Shown: piece after piece, positions 34,699 through 43,974 of the stretch
How the letters are laid out: each line of letters begins with the position of its first letter
Numbering within the stretch: the stretch's first letter is position 1
Assembly (NCBI GenBank): GCA_903920455.1
Contig: CAIXLY010000003.1
Coordinates: 1 to 64,000, forward strand
Direction of reading: 5' to 3'
Length of the DNA stretch: 64,000 bases
Source: an uncultured bacterium
GTDB lineage: Bacteria > Bacteroidota > Bacteroidia > Chitinophagales > Chitinophagaceae
Position numbers and translations under genes: made by a program
Notes under the pieces: model-generated
The model's input: the letters and a program-made list of their open reading frames with translations, nothing else
Database searches by the model: none
Told to the model about the DNA's origin: nothing

Positions 34699-35331
34699 AT
34701 GACGAAAAGAAACGTCGATATTACCAATGAACTATCTGCCATCAGCCGAGCCGTTGATGACCTACCCAAAAACACCCCGTTTTTAGTCCCAACAGACTAT
34801 TTTGAGACCTTCCCGGAAAAAATCAGGCTTCGTATTCAAGAGGAATACACTAATCAAGAGTCAGAGCTTGAATTGCTATCGCCCCTACTTCATTCAATGA
34901 AAAAGGAAAACCCATATTCCGTTCCAAAGGACTATTTCCAAGATTTTGAAGTGAATCACCCAAAAACCGAGGCTTTTCATACATTCAGCATGCGCCAGAT
35001 CGTTCGGTACGCAGCAGCAGCCTGTGTCATGGGATTATTGGTTTCAGTATATTTCTTTTCAGATTGGACTGGAAAACAGCAATTAAATGTTGGATCAAAA
35101 GAAATTAGTCAATCAGATTTCTCAATTGATGCAGTGGAAACCTATCTTAGCTATGATGAGGACCTAGATATTGAGTCCAATAAGGATGACCTGTTAGAAA
35201 CTGAGAGCAATGCCTTGGTTGACCTAGACAGCGAAACCATTGGGCAGATGCTTTCTGAGCTATCTGAAAACGGGATTGCTCAATACATGACCCTCAATGA
35301 TATAAATGACCAGAAAAACTTACTTAACTAA
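34699..35331 (+). CDS. Single-pass membrane protein, probable anti-sigma factor
   Basis: The 210-residue protein has an N-terminal cytoplasmic part, one membrane helix at about residues 101-122 (VRYAAAACVMGLLVSVYFF) and an acidic C-terminal periplasmic tail. The cytoplasmic part has two copies of one motif, TPFLVPTDYFETFPEKI and NPYSVPKDYFQDFEV. Position directly after the ECF sigma gene, topology and size fit an anti-sigma factor, but I see no zinc-binding ZAS motif, so this is inference from context. Confidence 0.65.
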   Translation: MTKRNVDITNELSAISRAVDDLPKNTPFLVPTDYFETFPEKIRLRIQEEYTNQESELELLSPLLHSMKKENPYSVPKDYFQDFEVNHPKTEAFHTFSMRQIVRYAAAACVMGLLVSVYFFSDWTGKQQLNVGSKEISQSDFSIDAVETYLSYDEDLDIESNKDDLLETESNALVDLDSETIGQMLSELSENGIAQYMTLNDINDQKNLLN

Positions 35332-35358
35332 TTGAATTATAATAAGATAGAATCCCCT

Positions 35359-35790
35359 ATGAAACAGATTTACCTGCTTATTTTCATCATGCTCTCCGCC
35401 TCATTGTTAGAAGCGCAGCCTTTAAAATCAGATCAAGAAAAGAAATTGGCAGATCTTAGAAAGATTCAGGCCATGGAAATGGCCTTTATCACCAAGGAGC
35501 TAAATCTGAGTCCGGATGAGGCCCAAAAATTTTGGCCTGTATTCAACCAATATAGAAATGAGATAAAGGGCGTGGCAAAGGACAAAAGTGGCAATGATCA
35601 GCTTGAGAAACAGCAGCGAATGCTTGATTTGAGAAAGAAATATAGGGAGGATTTTACGAGGGTAATCAGCCAAGACAGGGCCAATAAGGTCTTCGGAGCA
35701 GAAGATGAGTTTAAGACACTTGTGAGGAGGGAATTTCAAAAAAGACAGGTCGAAAAGCGACAATTAGAGCCTAGAAAAAAAGGGTTTTGA
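35359..35790 (+). CDS. Spy/CpxP-like periplasmic protein
   Basis: Starting at the ATG at 35359 the 143-residue product has a signal peptide (cleavage near LLEAQP), then a helical, highly charged region with the motif LNLSPDEAQKFWPVFNQYRNEI, seen in small LTXXQ/Spy-like periplasmic proteins of Bacteroidota. Such proteins act as holdases or sense envelope stress. The open frame extends nine codons further up to a TTG, which I reject because the signal peptide starts at the ATG. It completes the sigma/anti-sigma unit and is followed by a strong terminator. Confidence 0.75.
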   Translation: MKQIYLLIFIMLSASLLEAQPLKSDQEKKLADLRKIQAMEMAFITKELNLSPDEAQKFWPVFNQYRNEIKGVAKDKSGNDQLEKQQRMLDLRKKYREDFTRVISQDRANKVFGAEDEFKTLVRREFQKRQVEKRQLEPRKKGF

Positions 35791-35843
35791 ATATACTTTT
35801 TTATCATGTAATTTCAATGCGGTGTTTTTCATAGGTTAGCAAC

Positions 35844-35877
35844 GGCTGGCTCTTTTTAGAGCTAGCCTCTTTTTTTT
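35844..35877 (+). terminator. Intrinsic terminator behind the sigma-factor unit
   Basis: A 9-bp stem (35844-35852 with 35859-35867, arm GGCTGGCTC, one G-U pair) with a 6-base loop is followed by TCTTTTTTTT. Confidence 0.93.
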
Positions 35878-35907
35878 ATAATAGTTAGTAGCGAAAACTA
35901 CTATTTA

Positions 35908-36666
35908 CTACTCATTTGATTCACCCTTCATCGTAAAGTAGGGAACCATGATATCATGATAAAATAAAAAGGTCCATGCCTCAGCAATTCCAATATCCCA
36001 CCACTGCTGCCTTAACTCCATTGCCCTTTTGCCGTCAAAATCATACTTCGCAATAAACTTGGTTTTCATTTGCTGAAGTTGAGGGGCCTCGTCACCGCCA
36101 AAAAATAGAATTTGATCACCCTCTACTATTTTAATTACTTGATGAAAAGGAGAATGTCCGCCGCTGAGTTCGAAAAATATATAATTATCAATATCTCCTC
36201 GGTCATCCAGGAGATGAACTTTATCATGATTGGCCAAAAAAGAAAGTTTTGAACTGTCATAAGAAGAGCTCAGTCCGCTAAGTGCATAATCTAACTCCTT
36301 GGACTGAATATAATGATCTGCTTGTGGAAATGCAAGGTAGTGGAGACCGGAGAAAGGATCAGCAACGGAGAGTCCGCCAGCATGATCACGATGCAAATGA
36401 CTCATGATCACTTTAGTGACGTCAGAAGAGGATATTCCATGCTTGGCGAGGTTATTATAAAGCTGCAGAACACCATCCTGCGAAAATCCAAGACCCGTAT
36501 CGAGAAGGATTATGTCTTGCGTAGTGACAATAAGAAAGGGTTGAATTTCAACAAGCAAACTTCCCTTGGGCCTTTCCTGAAGCATACCCTTTTCAGGATT
36601 ATATGGTATAAACTTTTTGGTTTGATCTACTGTAAAGGAACCTTCGGAGAGAGGGATTATTTTCAT
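35908..36666 (-). CDS. Metallo-beta-lactamase fold hydrolase
   Basis: The 252-residue protein carries the metal-binding motif SHLHRDHAGG (HxHxDH), an N-terminal LLDTGLG block, and later His/Asp ligands in SGGHSPFHQ and FFGGDEAPQ. The family covers lactonases, glyoxalase II-like and other hydrolases, and the substrate is open. It starts 18 bases after rodA and is probably the last gene of the cell-shape operon, although nothing in the sequence links it to the wall. Confidence 0.9.
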   Translation of the reverse strand: MKIIPLSEGSFTVDQTKKFIPYNPEKGMLQERPKGSLLVEIQPFLIVTTQDIILLDTGLGFSQDGVLQLYNNLAKHGISSSDVTKVIMSHLHRDHAGGLSVADPFSGLHYLAFPQADHYIQSKELDYALSGLSSSYDSSKLSFLANHDKVHLLDDRGDIDNYIFFELSGGHSPFHQVIKIVEGDQILFFGGDEAPQLQQMKTKFIAKYDFDGKRAMELRQQWWDIGIAEAWTFLFYHDIMVPYFTMKGESNE

Positions 36667-36684
36667 TATTCCAATTAAAACTAA

Positions 36685-38022
36685 TTATCGCAATGTCATT
36701 TGCCTGTCGGCATCGAGGCGAATCAAAATAAACAGCAACACGGTGAAGGTAATTAATGATGTTCCACCATAGCTCATGAAGGGCAATGGTATTCCAATCA
36801 CTGGAACAATTCCAACTGTCATTCCAATATTAACAAAAATATGAAAGAACAAAACGGAGGCAACGCCATAAGCATATGATCTAGAAAATGTACTTCTTTG
36901 CCGCTCGGCCATATTGACAATCCTAAACAACATAAAAAGATAGAGACCAAGAAGTACTATGCTTCCCATAAAACCAAAGCCTTCTCCAATTGTACAGAAA
37001 ATAAAATCAGTTCTTTGTTCAGGAACAAAATCATACCGAGTCTGTGTTCCCTTCATCAGACCTTTACCAAAAAATCCACCCGAGCCAATCGCAATCTTAC
37101 TTTGTTTCACATTATAATTCCCCGCTCTCTTCTTATCCTCCATCTTTTTGAGCTCTTCTTCGCTCATGTTTTTTGTATCGACACTGATCTCTTTACCCAC
37201 AGTAGCATATATGCGCTGAACCTGATAAGGTTTAAGAATATTACTAAAGAAATAGGGAACTGCAAATCGTTGAACACCTACAGCAATCACCCAAATAGAG
37301 ACTACAAGGTATACAATTGACTTATTGCGTTTGATCTGAAGTCTTGTAACATATAAAAACAATAGGGCAGAGACTGTTAAGAGAATGGCCAGTATATTTT
37401 GATCTATCAACAAGGTCAGGATCACCAACACCGCCATTGAAATACCAATTACCAAAATGGCAGAGGGCAATCCTTCACGGTACATCACAAGAAAAAAAGA
37501 AAGATAGACAAGTGCCAATCCAGTTTCACTCTGGAAAATTGTAATTGCCGCCGGGACCAATACCAAAGAGGCTGCAATGAGCTGTGAACGAATTTTTTTG
37601 AAATTAAGATCAATTGAAGAAAGATATTTTGCCAACGCAAGATTGACGAACACTTTGCACAATTCAGCGGGCTGAAGCTGGAATCCGGAAAAACGAATAA
37701 TCGATTCTGTGCCTTTCACTTCTGTATGAAATGGAAACACAAGCAACAAGAGTATAATGCCAAAAAAATAAAACACATTGGCAGTAGCAGTAAAAAATTT
37801 ACTGTCGGTCAATAATATAAATGTGGCCAGCACCCCACTGATTCCAAAATACAGAAACTGTCGACTATAATCTGTCTTGAAAGATAAGAACCCTTGAATC
37901 ACAGACTCATCCCTGTAGGTTGTTGCAAAAATACTTGCAATACCAAACAAGACAAGCGTGACATAGACGATGATCAAAGTCCAGTCAACACCCTTAGATA
38001 TATCAAATGACTTGTTCTTCAT
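36685..38022 (-). CDS. rodA: Rod-shape determining SEDS glycosyltransferase RodA
   Basis: RodA polymerises lipid II during lateral wall growth together with PBP2. The 445-residue protein has about ten membrane helices, the SEDS blocks GFQLQPAELCKVFVNLALA, TRYDFVPEQRTDFIFCTIGE and a C-terminal PLPFMSYGGTSLITF. A charged loop of about 60 residues (MSEEELKKMEDKK) sits in the large extracytoplasmic region and makes the protein longer than E. coli RodA (370). Its start overlaps the 3' end of the PBP2 gene by 20 bases. Confidence 0.95.
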   Translation of the reverse strand: MKNKSFDISKGVDWTLIIVYVTLVLFGIASIFATTYRDESVIQGFLSFKTDYSRQFLYFGISGVLATFILLTDSKFFTATANVFYFFGIILLLLVFPFHTEVKGTESIIRFSGFQLQPAELCKVFVNLALAKYLSSIDLNFKKIRSQLIAASLVLVPAAITIFQSETGLALVYLSFFLVMYREGLPSAILVIGISMAVLVILTLLIDQNILAILLTVSALLFLYVTRLQIKRNKSIVYLVVSIWVIAVGVQRFAVPYFFSNILKPYQVQRIYATVGKEISVDTKNMSEEELKKMEDKKRAGNYNVKQSKIAIGSGGFFGKGLMKGTQTRYDFVPEQRTDFIFCTIGEGFGFMGSIVLLGLYLFMLFRIVNMAERQRSTFSRSYAYGVASVLFFHIFVNIGMTVGIVPVIGIPLPFMSYGGTSLITFTVLLFILIRLDADRQMTLR

Positions 38023-40048
38023 TTCTTGGTTTGACAGCTTCCTTGTGAAGTTGGGTGATCGCTTTATTTTTTGTAGGTGTAGATAGGGGCTTTTTAACGG
38101 AAGGAGACTGAGCCTTGAGTTGAAGTTTGTTAAGTCGTTCCTTTTTTAGCAAATCAATTTTGGCACGCTTAAGCCTTACAATTGGAAGTATGATTTCCGT
38201 ATTCTCGATTCGTTCAACTTCTTTTAACCTAGACTCAGACAATGTGTCTTTTAAATATTTCTCCATGATTAGTGATGCCATTGGTCCGGCCCATGTTGCG
38301 CCATAACCTGCATTCTCAACAATAACTGCTACCGCAATCTTCGGATTTTCAATCGGGGCAAAACAAACAAACCAAGAATGGTCTTTCAACTTTTCACGTC
38401 GGCCCGATATAATTCCATAATTCTCAGCAGTACCCGTTTTACCACCAATATTTATTCCTTCAATTCGCGCCACCCTTCCTGATCCATTTTCAATTACATC
38501 TTGCATCCCAAGTTGGACTGTTTTATATACGGATGCTGGTATTTTGGTAACCTTGTGTTTAACTCTGTAGCGATTAAGTAGAGTGTCTGTTGTTTGCTCT
38601 CCATCAATCGAGGATATGAAATGTGGTGTATAATAGTACCCGTTGTTTGCAATTATACAGAGCATATTAGCCATTTGAAGCGGAGTGGCCTGCATTTCGC
38701 CTTGACCAATTCCTAGAAATACATTCGTGCACGAACTCCACGAACGATTATATAACCGGTTATAAAAACTCGTGTCTGCAATAAACCCCTTGTCTTCGCT
38801 AGGAAGATCCACCCCCAGCTTAACACCAAACCCAAATGAATTCATGTACTGTTTCCACTTGAGATAGCCATTAACGGTGCCTCCTAGCCTTGGATTATCA
38901 ACTGCCAATCTGTAGAGATGGGAAAAATAACTATTGCAGGAATTTGCAAGTGCGAGTCGCAAATTGGCAGCATGTCCTGGATTTTTATGTGTGCACTTAA
39001 TTGGCCGCCTGCATCCATGGTAAGCTCCACTGCATCCAAGTCCGTATGACTCTGTAATAACTCCTTCGTCCAAAGCAATGAGTGCGCCCATGGGCTTCAC
39101 CGTTGAACCAGGGGGGTATTGTCCTTTAATGGCTCGATTAAACAAAGGGCGTGCTGTATCCCTCAACATCCAAGAAAAGTTTGTTCTGCGATTGCTCCCA
39201 GTAAGTTCATTAGGATCATAGGTTGGACCACTTGCCATCGCAATAATTCCTCCTGTCTTTGGATCAATCGCTACAATAGCACCTAATTTATTTTTCAGCA
39301 GTCGCTCTGCCAATACCTGCACATCGATATCAATTGAGCTACGAAGATTTCTTCCAGCAATGGCAGTTGAATCAAATTTTCCATTTTCATATGATCCAAC
39401 AATTCTATTTTTATTGTCTTTGATTTGATAACGGACGCCTCGCTGACCCATCAATACTGATTCATAGAAACGTTCTAGTCCACTCAATCCCATATAATCA
39501 CCCATCTGGTAGAAATAATTCGTTCGCTTGAGTACAGCGGAATCCACTTCACCAACATACCCAAGGATATGAGCAGCTGCCTTGTAGGGATAAGAACGAC
39601 TAGGACGTTCTTGCAGAAAGAAGCCTGGTTCAAAGCGAAAGATATTTTCCTGCAATTGCACAAATGTTTCTATAGGAAGTACCGATTCAAAAATAGAGGG
39701 GCGATATCGACCATTTTTTACAATAGCGCCAATAACACGCTCTCTAAATTCTTCTTTATCGATTTTGAGAATCGTGCAGATCCCGAGCGTATCAATTCCT
39801 TTGAGTAAAGTAGGCAGAACCATTAGGTCGTAGGTCTGGGTATTTTCCAATATTGACCTTCCCTTTCTATCAAATATGATTCCCCGATCAGGAAACACCA
39901 CTTTTTTACTGACTGCATTGTCCATGGCGAGCGTGTCATAGTTGGACGGCCCTAACTGAAGAAAAAGCAAACGCAAGGCTAGCACAATAAATGTAGCCAC
40001 GAATATGATTCGGATAATGTATTGTCGTGATTGATTAAATGCTGGCAT
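38003..40048 (-). CDS. mrdA: Penicillin-binding protein 2 (class B transpeptidase)
   Basis: PBP2 crosslinks peptidoglycan for elongation. The 681 residues show one N-terminal membrane anchor, a dimerisation domain, and the transpeptidase with SxxK in YPPGSTVKPM, SxN in LANSCNSYFSHL and KTG in IGGKTGTAEN. A basic tail of about 70 residues after the fold (KRAKIDLLKKERLNKLQLKA) is an addition of unknown role. It lies in mreBCD-mrdA-rodA order, the standard elongasome cluster. Confidence 0.95.
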   Translation of the reverse strand: MPAFNQSRQYIIRIIFVATFIVLALRLLFLQLGPSNYDTLAMDNAVSKKVVFPDRGIIFDRKGRSILENTQTYDLMVLPTLLKGIDTLGICTILKIDKEEFRERVIGAIVKNGRYRPSIFESVLPIETFVQLQENIFRFEPGFFLQERPSRSYPYKAAAHILGYVGEVDSAVLKRTNYFYQMGDYMGLSGLERFYESVLMGQRGVRYQIKDNKNRIVGSYENGKFDSTAIAGRNLRSSIDIDVQVLAERLLKNKLGAIVAIDPKTGGIIAMASGPTYDPNELTGSNRRTNFSWMLRDTARPLFNRAIKGQYPPGSTVKPMGALIALDEGVITESYGLGCSGAYHGCRRPIKCTHKNPGHAANLRLALANSCNSYFSHLYRLAVDNPRLGGTVNGYLKWKQYMNSFGFGVKLGVDLPSEDKGFIADTSFYNRLYNRSWSSCTNVFLGIGQGEMQATPLQMANMLCIIANNGYYYTPHFISSIDGEQTTDTLLNRYRVKHKVTKIPASVYKTVQLGMQDVIENGSGRVARIEGINIGGKTGTAENYGIISGRREKLKDHSWFVCFAPIENPKIAVAVIVENAGYGATWAGPMASLIMEKYLKDTLSESRLKEVERIENTEIILPIVRLKRAKIDLLKKERLNKLQLKAQSPSVKKPLSTPTKNKAITQLHKEAVKPRNEEQVI

Positions 40049-40089
40049 TAGGGGTACAAATTACTATGCAAAATTACTGATTTGCTTTC

Positions 40090-40611
40090 TTACCGGCTTC
40101 TTGATTTTCTATTCATAAAAAGATCGGCAACAAGAATGAGCAGCAAGCTAACCAACGTGGTCAATATCACCTTTCCGAGAAAATAAAGAAAGCTACCAAA
40201 TTGCAGCCATTCGAGAAAAACGAGATAGAAATGATGCACAAAGGTAAGCAGAATGATGTAAGTAGAATAGGGCAAGGGGCCCATGGTATTTCTTGAAGGC
40301 TCTTCATTACCCCATTCAGTGACTTCTTTCGGAAGCAAGAGCCCAATTACAAAAGGCCTTAGAAACCCTACCAACAAGGAAGCCGCAGCATGCAACCCAG
40401 GTGTCTTATAAAACATATCAACGAAGACTCCCAGAAAGAAGGACGTAAATAAGAGTGTAGTTCTGGTTGTCTTGAAAGGCAGCCAAAGTAAAAACACAAA
40501 ATAAATATAAGGAACGATGAACTGATGCAATGGAGGTATATTATTCAGGATGAACACCTGAATCAACACGATAACTATGAGCCTGATTATATTTTTAACA
40601 ATTAAGTTCAT
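40090..40611 (-). CDS. mreD: Rod-shape determining membrane protein MreD
   Basis: The 173-residue protein has five or six hydrophobic segments and lies between mreC (four-base overlap, ATGA-type) and mrdA. Sequence conservation of MreD is low, so context carries most of the weight; length and topology fit. An EVTEWGNEEPSRNTMG loop is the only charged stretch. Confidence 0.85.
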   Translation of the reverse strand: MNLIVKNIIRLIVIVLIQVFILNNIPPLHQFIVPYIYFVFLLWLPFKTTRTTLLFTSFFLGVFVDMFYKTPGLHAAASLLVGFLRPFVIGLLLPKEVTEWGNEEPSRNTMGPLPYSTYIILLTFVHHFYLVFLEWLQFGSFLYFLGKVILTTLVSLLLILVADLFMNRKSRSR

Positions 40612-41456
40612 TCCTTAATACTCTTATGTTTTAGTTGCTCCATTTCTTCGAGCAATAAATTTTTTACAACAAAAACATGTTGAATGCTATTAAAATCTAT
40701 TGCTGTTTTGACACTTAGCAAATAGGTATTGGTTTCCTGATCTTGACTCACGTTATCTACATATCCGATGGCAACCCCTGGAGGAAATTTATCTGAATAA
40801 GGACTAGTCACCACCGTATCGCCAACCTTTACTGTCACTGTCTTTGGGACCTTAGACAATTGGAGATGTCCTGGATCCTTACCGTCCCAAGTAACCTCTC
40901 CCAATCCGCTTCCCTTTTTGAGAACAGCAATCACCTTAGATTGTCTGTGCAACAGACTCATGACCATAGACATGTTGCTGCTGACACTAACAACAGTTCC
41001 AACCAACCCCGTTAAACCAACTACAGCCATATTGGGTTGAATTCCTTGGTTGCTTCCACGGTGTAGCATAATGTAATTTTGTTGCAGAAATACAGAATTT
41101 GAAATCACCTTGGCTGGAAAGTATTGGAATTGAAGACGAGTTTTCAAAGAGTCAGTCAGCAAACTATCCCTAACCAACTTAAAAGAAGAATCTGGCAAAA
41201 CACTGCCTGATGGAATACTTGACATCAACAAAGCATTCTGATTTCGCAACATTTCATTCTGCTTACTCAGTGAGAAAAATTCTTCAACACTGTTTACCCG
41301 TTGGTTGATTTTTCCAGAAATTTCGCTGGAAAACATTCCGTACACGGTCTGATGAAATCGGTTGTAGCTGAAAAGCATTGAGAGTGACACTCCCTGCAAA
41401 AACAGAAAGGAAATGAATACTGAATACCTTTTGAGAAATAAAAAAACGTTACGCAT
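40608..41456 (-). CDS. mreC: Rod-shape determining protein MreC
   Basis: MreC is the periplasmic scaffold of the elongasome. The 282 residues have one N-terminal membrane helix, a coiled coil at about 60-90 (VEEFFSLSKQNEMLRNQNAL) and the beta domains with NYIMLHRGSNQGIQPNMAVVG and VGDTVVTSPYSDKFPPGVAIG, both typical of the family. The gene follows mreB by 38 bases. Confidence 0.94.
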   Translation of the reverse strand: MRNVFLFLKRYSVFISFLFLQGVSLSMLFSYNRFHQTVYGMFSSEISGKINQRVNSVEEFFSLSKQNEMLRNQNALLMSSIPSGSVLPDSSFKLVRDSLLTDSLKTRLQFQYFPAKVISNSVFLQQNYIMLHRGSNQGIQPNMAVVGLTGLVGTVVSVSSNMSMVMSLLHRQSKVIAVLKKGSGLGEVTWDGKDPGHLQLSKVPKTVTVKVGDTVVTSPYSDKFPPGVAIGYVDNVSQDQETNTYLLSVKTAIDFNSIQHVFVVKNLLLEEMEQLKHKSIKE

Positions 41457-41494
41457 GTGGAGAGCAGGCTCCTTCTGATTTTAAAATGGTTTTC

Positions 41495-42520
41495 TTACCT
41501 CATGATAAAAGGAAAATGATGATAATTTTTTAGTGCAAGGCCTGTGCCACGCACAACGCTCTTCAGCGGATCTTCTGCAACATGCACTGGAAGCTTAATT
41601 TTTTGAGCAAGCCTTTTATCAAGACCCTTTAGCAATGCGCCACCACCAGTTAAGTAAAGTCCTCGTCTATAGATATCAGAAGCAAGTTCTGGTGGGGTAG
41701 TTTCCAATGCCTTAAGAATTGCCTCTTCAATTTTAAAAATAGATTTATCAAGTGCCTCGGCAATTTCCTGATAACTCACCATGATCTGCTTAGGAATACC
41801 AGTAACCAAGTCTCTTCCATTAACAGGAATATCATCAGGTGGATTGTCCAGTTCCTTCATTGCAGCACCAATATGAATTTTAATCTGTTCAGCAGTTCTC
41901 TCTCCAATTAACAAGCTGTGATATCTTCTAAGCGCCTCCATGATGTCTGCAGTAAATTCATCTCCGGCAATACGGATAGATTGATCACAAACAATACCTG
42001 CAAGTGCAATCACAGTAATGCCTGTGGTTCCTCCTCCAATGTCAATGATCATATTTCCAATTGGTTCGGCAACATCAATACCAATACCCAATGCAGCAGC
42101 CATTGGTTCATGTATCAAATAAACTTCTTTTGCACCCGCTTGCTCTGCACTGTCACGTACTGCTCTCTTCTCTACTTCAGTAATGCTTGATGGAATACAA
42201 ATCATCATTCTCCAACTCGGGGGGAAAAGAGGTTTTTTGGGATAAATCAATTTGATCATCTCCCTAATCATAAGTTCAGCAGCATTAAAATCTGCAATTA
42301 CCCCATCTTTCAATGGCCGAACGGTACGAATACTTTCGTGCGTTTTTTCATGCATCAACAAGGCTTTTTTTCCAACAGCAAGCAAATGCTTAGGATTATT
42401 CCTCTCGAGGGCCACGATAGAAGGCTCGTTCACAACAATTTCATCATTGTGAATAATCAATGTATTTGCAGTGCCAAGATCAATGGCAATATCCTGTGTA
42501 AACCATGTAAAAAGTCCCAT
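41495..42520 (-). CDS. mreB: Rod-shape determining actin homologue MreB
   Basis: MreB filaments guide lateral wall synthesis. The 341 residues contain the actin-family nucleotide motifs: phosphate 1 IDLGTANTLI, phosphate 2 MIIDIGGGTTGITVIAL, adenosine LTGGGALLKGLDKRL, plus VCIPSSITEVEKRAVRDSA-type switch residues (ICIPSSITEVEKRAVRDSAE). The N terminus FTWFTQDIAIDLG resembles the amphipathic membrane-binding helix. It is the first gene of the elongasome cluster. Confidence 0.97.
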   Translation of the reverse strand: MGLFTWFTQDIAIDLGTANTLIIHNDEIVVNEPSIVALERNNPKHLLAVGKKALLMHEKTHESIRTVRPLKDGVIADFNAAELMIREMIKLIYPKKPLFPPSWRMMICIPSSITEVEKRAVRDSAEQAGAKEVYLIHEPMAAALGIGIDVAEPIGNMIIDIGGGTTGITVIALAGIVCDQSIRIAGDEFTADIMEALRRYHSLLIGERTAEQIKIHIGAAMKELDNPPDDIPVNGRDLVTGIPKQIMVSYQEIAEALDKSIFKIEEAILKALETTPPELASDIYRRGLYLTGGGALLKGLDKRLAQKIKLPVHVAEDPLKSVVRGTGLALKNYHHFPFIMR

Positions 42521-42605
42521 GCTAGCCTATTTAAAAGAAGTTGCTCAAAGTTCAAATAAATAACGCAATAAACAATCAATAATTTAAATGAGTAGCAAAA
42601 TGAAA

Positions 42606-43889
42606 TTAGTCTAGAAACTCATACCCGATATCCTCCCTAAATGCCATGTTTTCAAAACTGATGTTTTGAATGATCTTGATTGATTGATCAACGGCATCCT
42701 TGATGGAAGCGCCATAGGAGGTAACTGCAGCAACGCGTCCCCCTGTAGTCAACAACGCTCCATTGCTGCTGCCAATCCCCGCATAAAAGATCATGCTATC
42801 TGAAGATAGCAGCGTATCAATCCCTTTGATAGACTTGCCTTTTTCAAACACCCCAGGATAACCACCACTGACCAAGACCAAAGTTGCTGCCGATCTTGGA
42901 TCCACATCAATATGTACCTCAGAAAGTCTTCCTTCCGCCATAGCCAGAAACATGTCTACAATATCTGTTTTTAAGCGTGGCATGACCACTTCCGTTTCTG
43001 GGTCTCCCATCCTACAGTTATACTCGATCACATAAGGCTCACCGCCGACACTAATGAGTCCGAAAAACACAAATCCGTGATATACCAAGCCCTCTTTAGA
43101 AAGTCCATCAATCGTGGGCTTAACCACTTGCTGAATCACCTTATCCATAAAGGTTTTATTGGCGAAAGGAACCGGACTTACAGCACCCATTCCGCCGGTA
43201 TTTGGGCCTGTATCGCCTTTGCCAATTCGCTTATAATCCTTCGCCTCAGGAAGGAGTACATATTCCTTGCCATCAGTGAGGGCAAACATGCTAAGTTCAA
43301 TTCCAGTGAGAAACTGCTCAATCACCACTTTCTCGCCTGCCGCACCAAAACAGGTAAATTGAATCATGTCCTCAAATGTGGAGAGTGCTTCTTCGTGCGA
43401 CTGGGCAATGACAACCCCTTTACCGGCAGCCAAACCGTCGGCTTTCAATACGATTGGCAAGGCATGTTGTTTGAGATAAACGATCCCCTCCTCATAATTG
43501 TCCTTGGTAAACTCCCTATATGATGCTGTTGGAATGCCATTTCTATCCATAAAGGCTTTTGCAAACGCCTTACTGCCTTCAAGTTTTGCTGCTTCTGCAG
43601 AAGGGCCAACAACAATGATATGAGCATAGGATGCGTTGGACGTAAAGTAATCGTAAATCCCATTCACCAAAGGATCTTCAGGTCCAACAACCAATAGCTT
43701 AACCTGATTTTCCAGACAAAACTCAGCAATTCCATCAAAATCAGCAGTAGCAATATTGACATTCTCCCCGCAAGAAGATGTTCCGGGGTTGCCGGGCGCA
43801 ATAAACAGTTTGCTGCAGTGGTTACTTTGCTTAATCTTCCAAGCGAGGGCATGTTCCCTACCGCCGGATCCTAAAAGGAGTATGTTCAT
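42606..43889 (-). CDS. purD: Phosphoribosylamine-glycine ligase PurD
   Basis: PurD (GAR synthetase) joins glycine to phosphoribosylamine with ATP in purine synthesis. The 427 residues have the N-terminal LLLGSGGREHALAWKI, the ATP-grasp motifs VLKADGLAAGKGVVIA and IEYNCRMGDPETEV, and YKRIGKGDTGPNTGGMGAVS. It lies 85 bases upstream of mreB on the same strand and could be cotranscribed with it. A full -7 promoter match lies upstream. The POT transporter gene is divergent. Confidence 0.97.
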   Translation of the reverse strand: MNILLLGSGGREHALAWKIKQSNHCSKLFIAPGNPGTSSCGENVNIATADFDGIAEFCLENQVKLLVVGPEDPLVNGIYDYFTSNASYAHIIVVGPSAEAAKLEGSKAFAKAFMDRNGIPTASYREFTKDNYEEGIVYLKQHALPIVLKADGLAAGKGVVIAQSHEEALSTFEDMIQFTCFGAAGEKVVIEQFLTGIELSMFALTDGKEYVLLPEAKDYKRIGKGDTGPNTGGMGAVSPVPFANKTFMDKVIQQVVKPTIDGLSKEGLVYHGFVFFGLISVGGEPYVIEYNCRMGDPETEVVMPRLKTDIVDMFLAMAEGRLSEVHIDVDPRSAATLVLVSGGYPGVFEKGKSIKGIDTLLSSDSMIFYAGIGSSNGALLTTGGRVAAVTSYGASIKDAVDQSIKIIQNISFENMAFREDIGYEFLD

Positions 43890-43927
43890 GAGATAAATTG
43901 AAATTGAAAATAAAACTGCTTGAGGCG

Positions 43928-43935
43928 CAAAGATA
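43928..43935 (-). promoter_or_regulatory. -7 promoter element of purD
   Basis: The minus strand reads TATCTTTG, a full match to TAnnTTTG, 38 bases upstream of the purD ATG. The -33 element is not clear. Confidence 0.55.
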
Positions 43936-43974
43936 CAAATTGCTTATTTTAGGAACATCAACAAAAACAGATAC

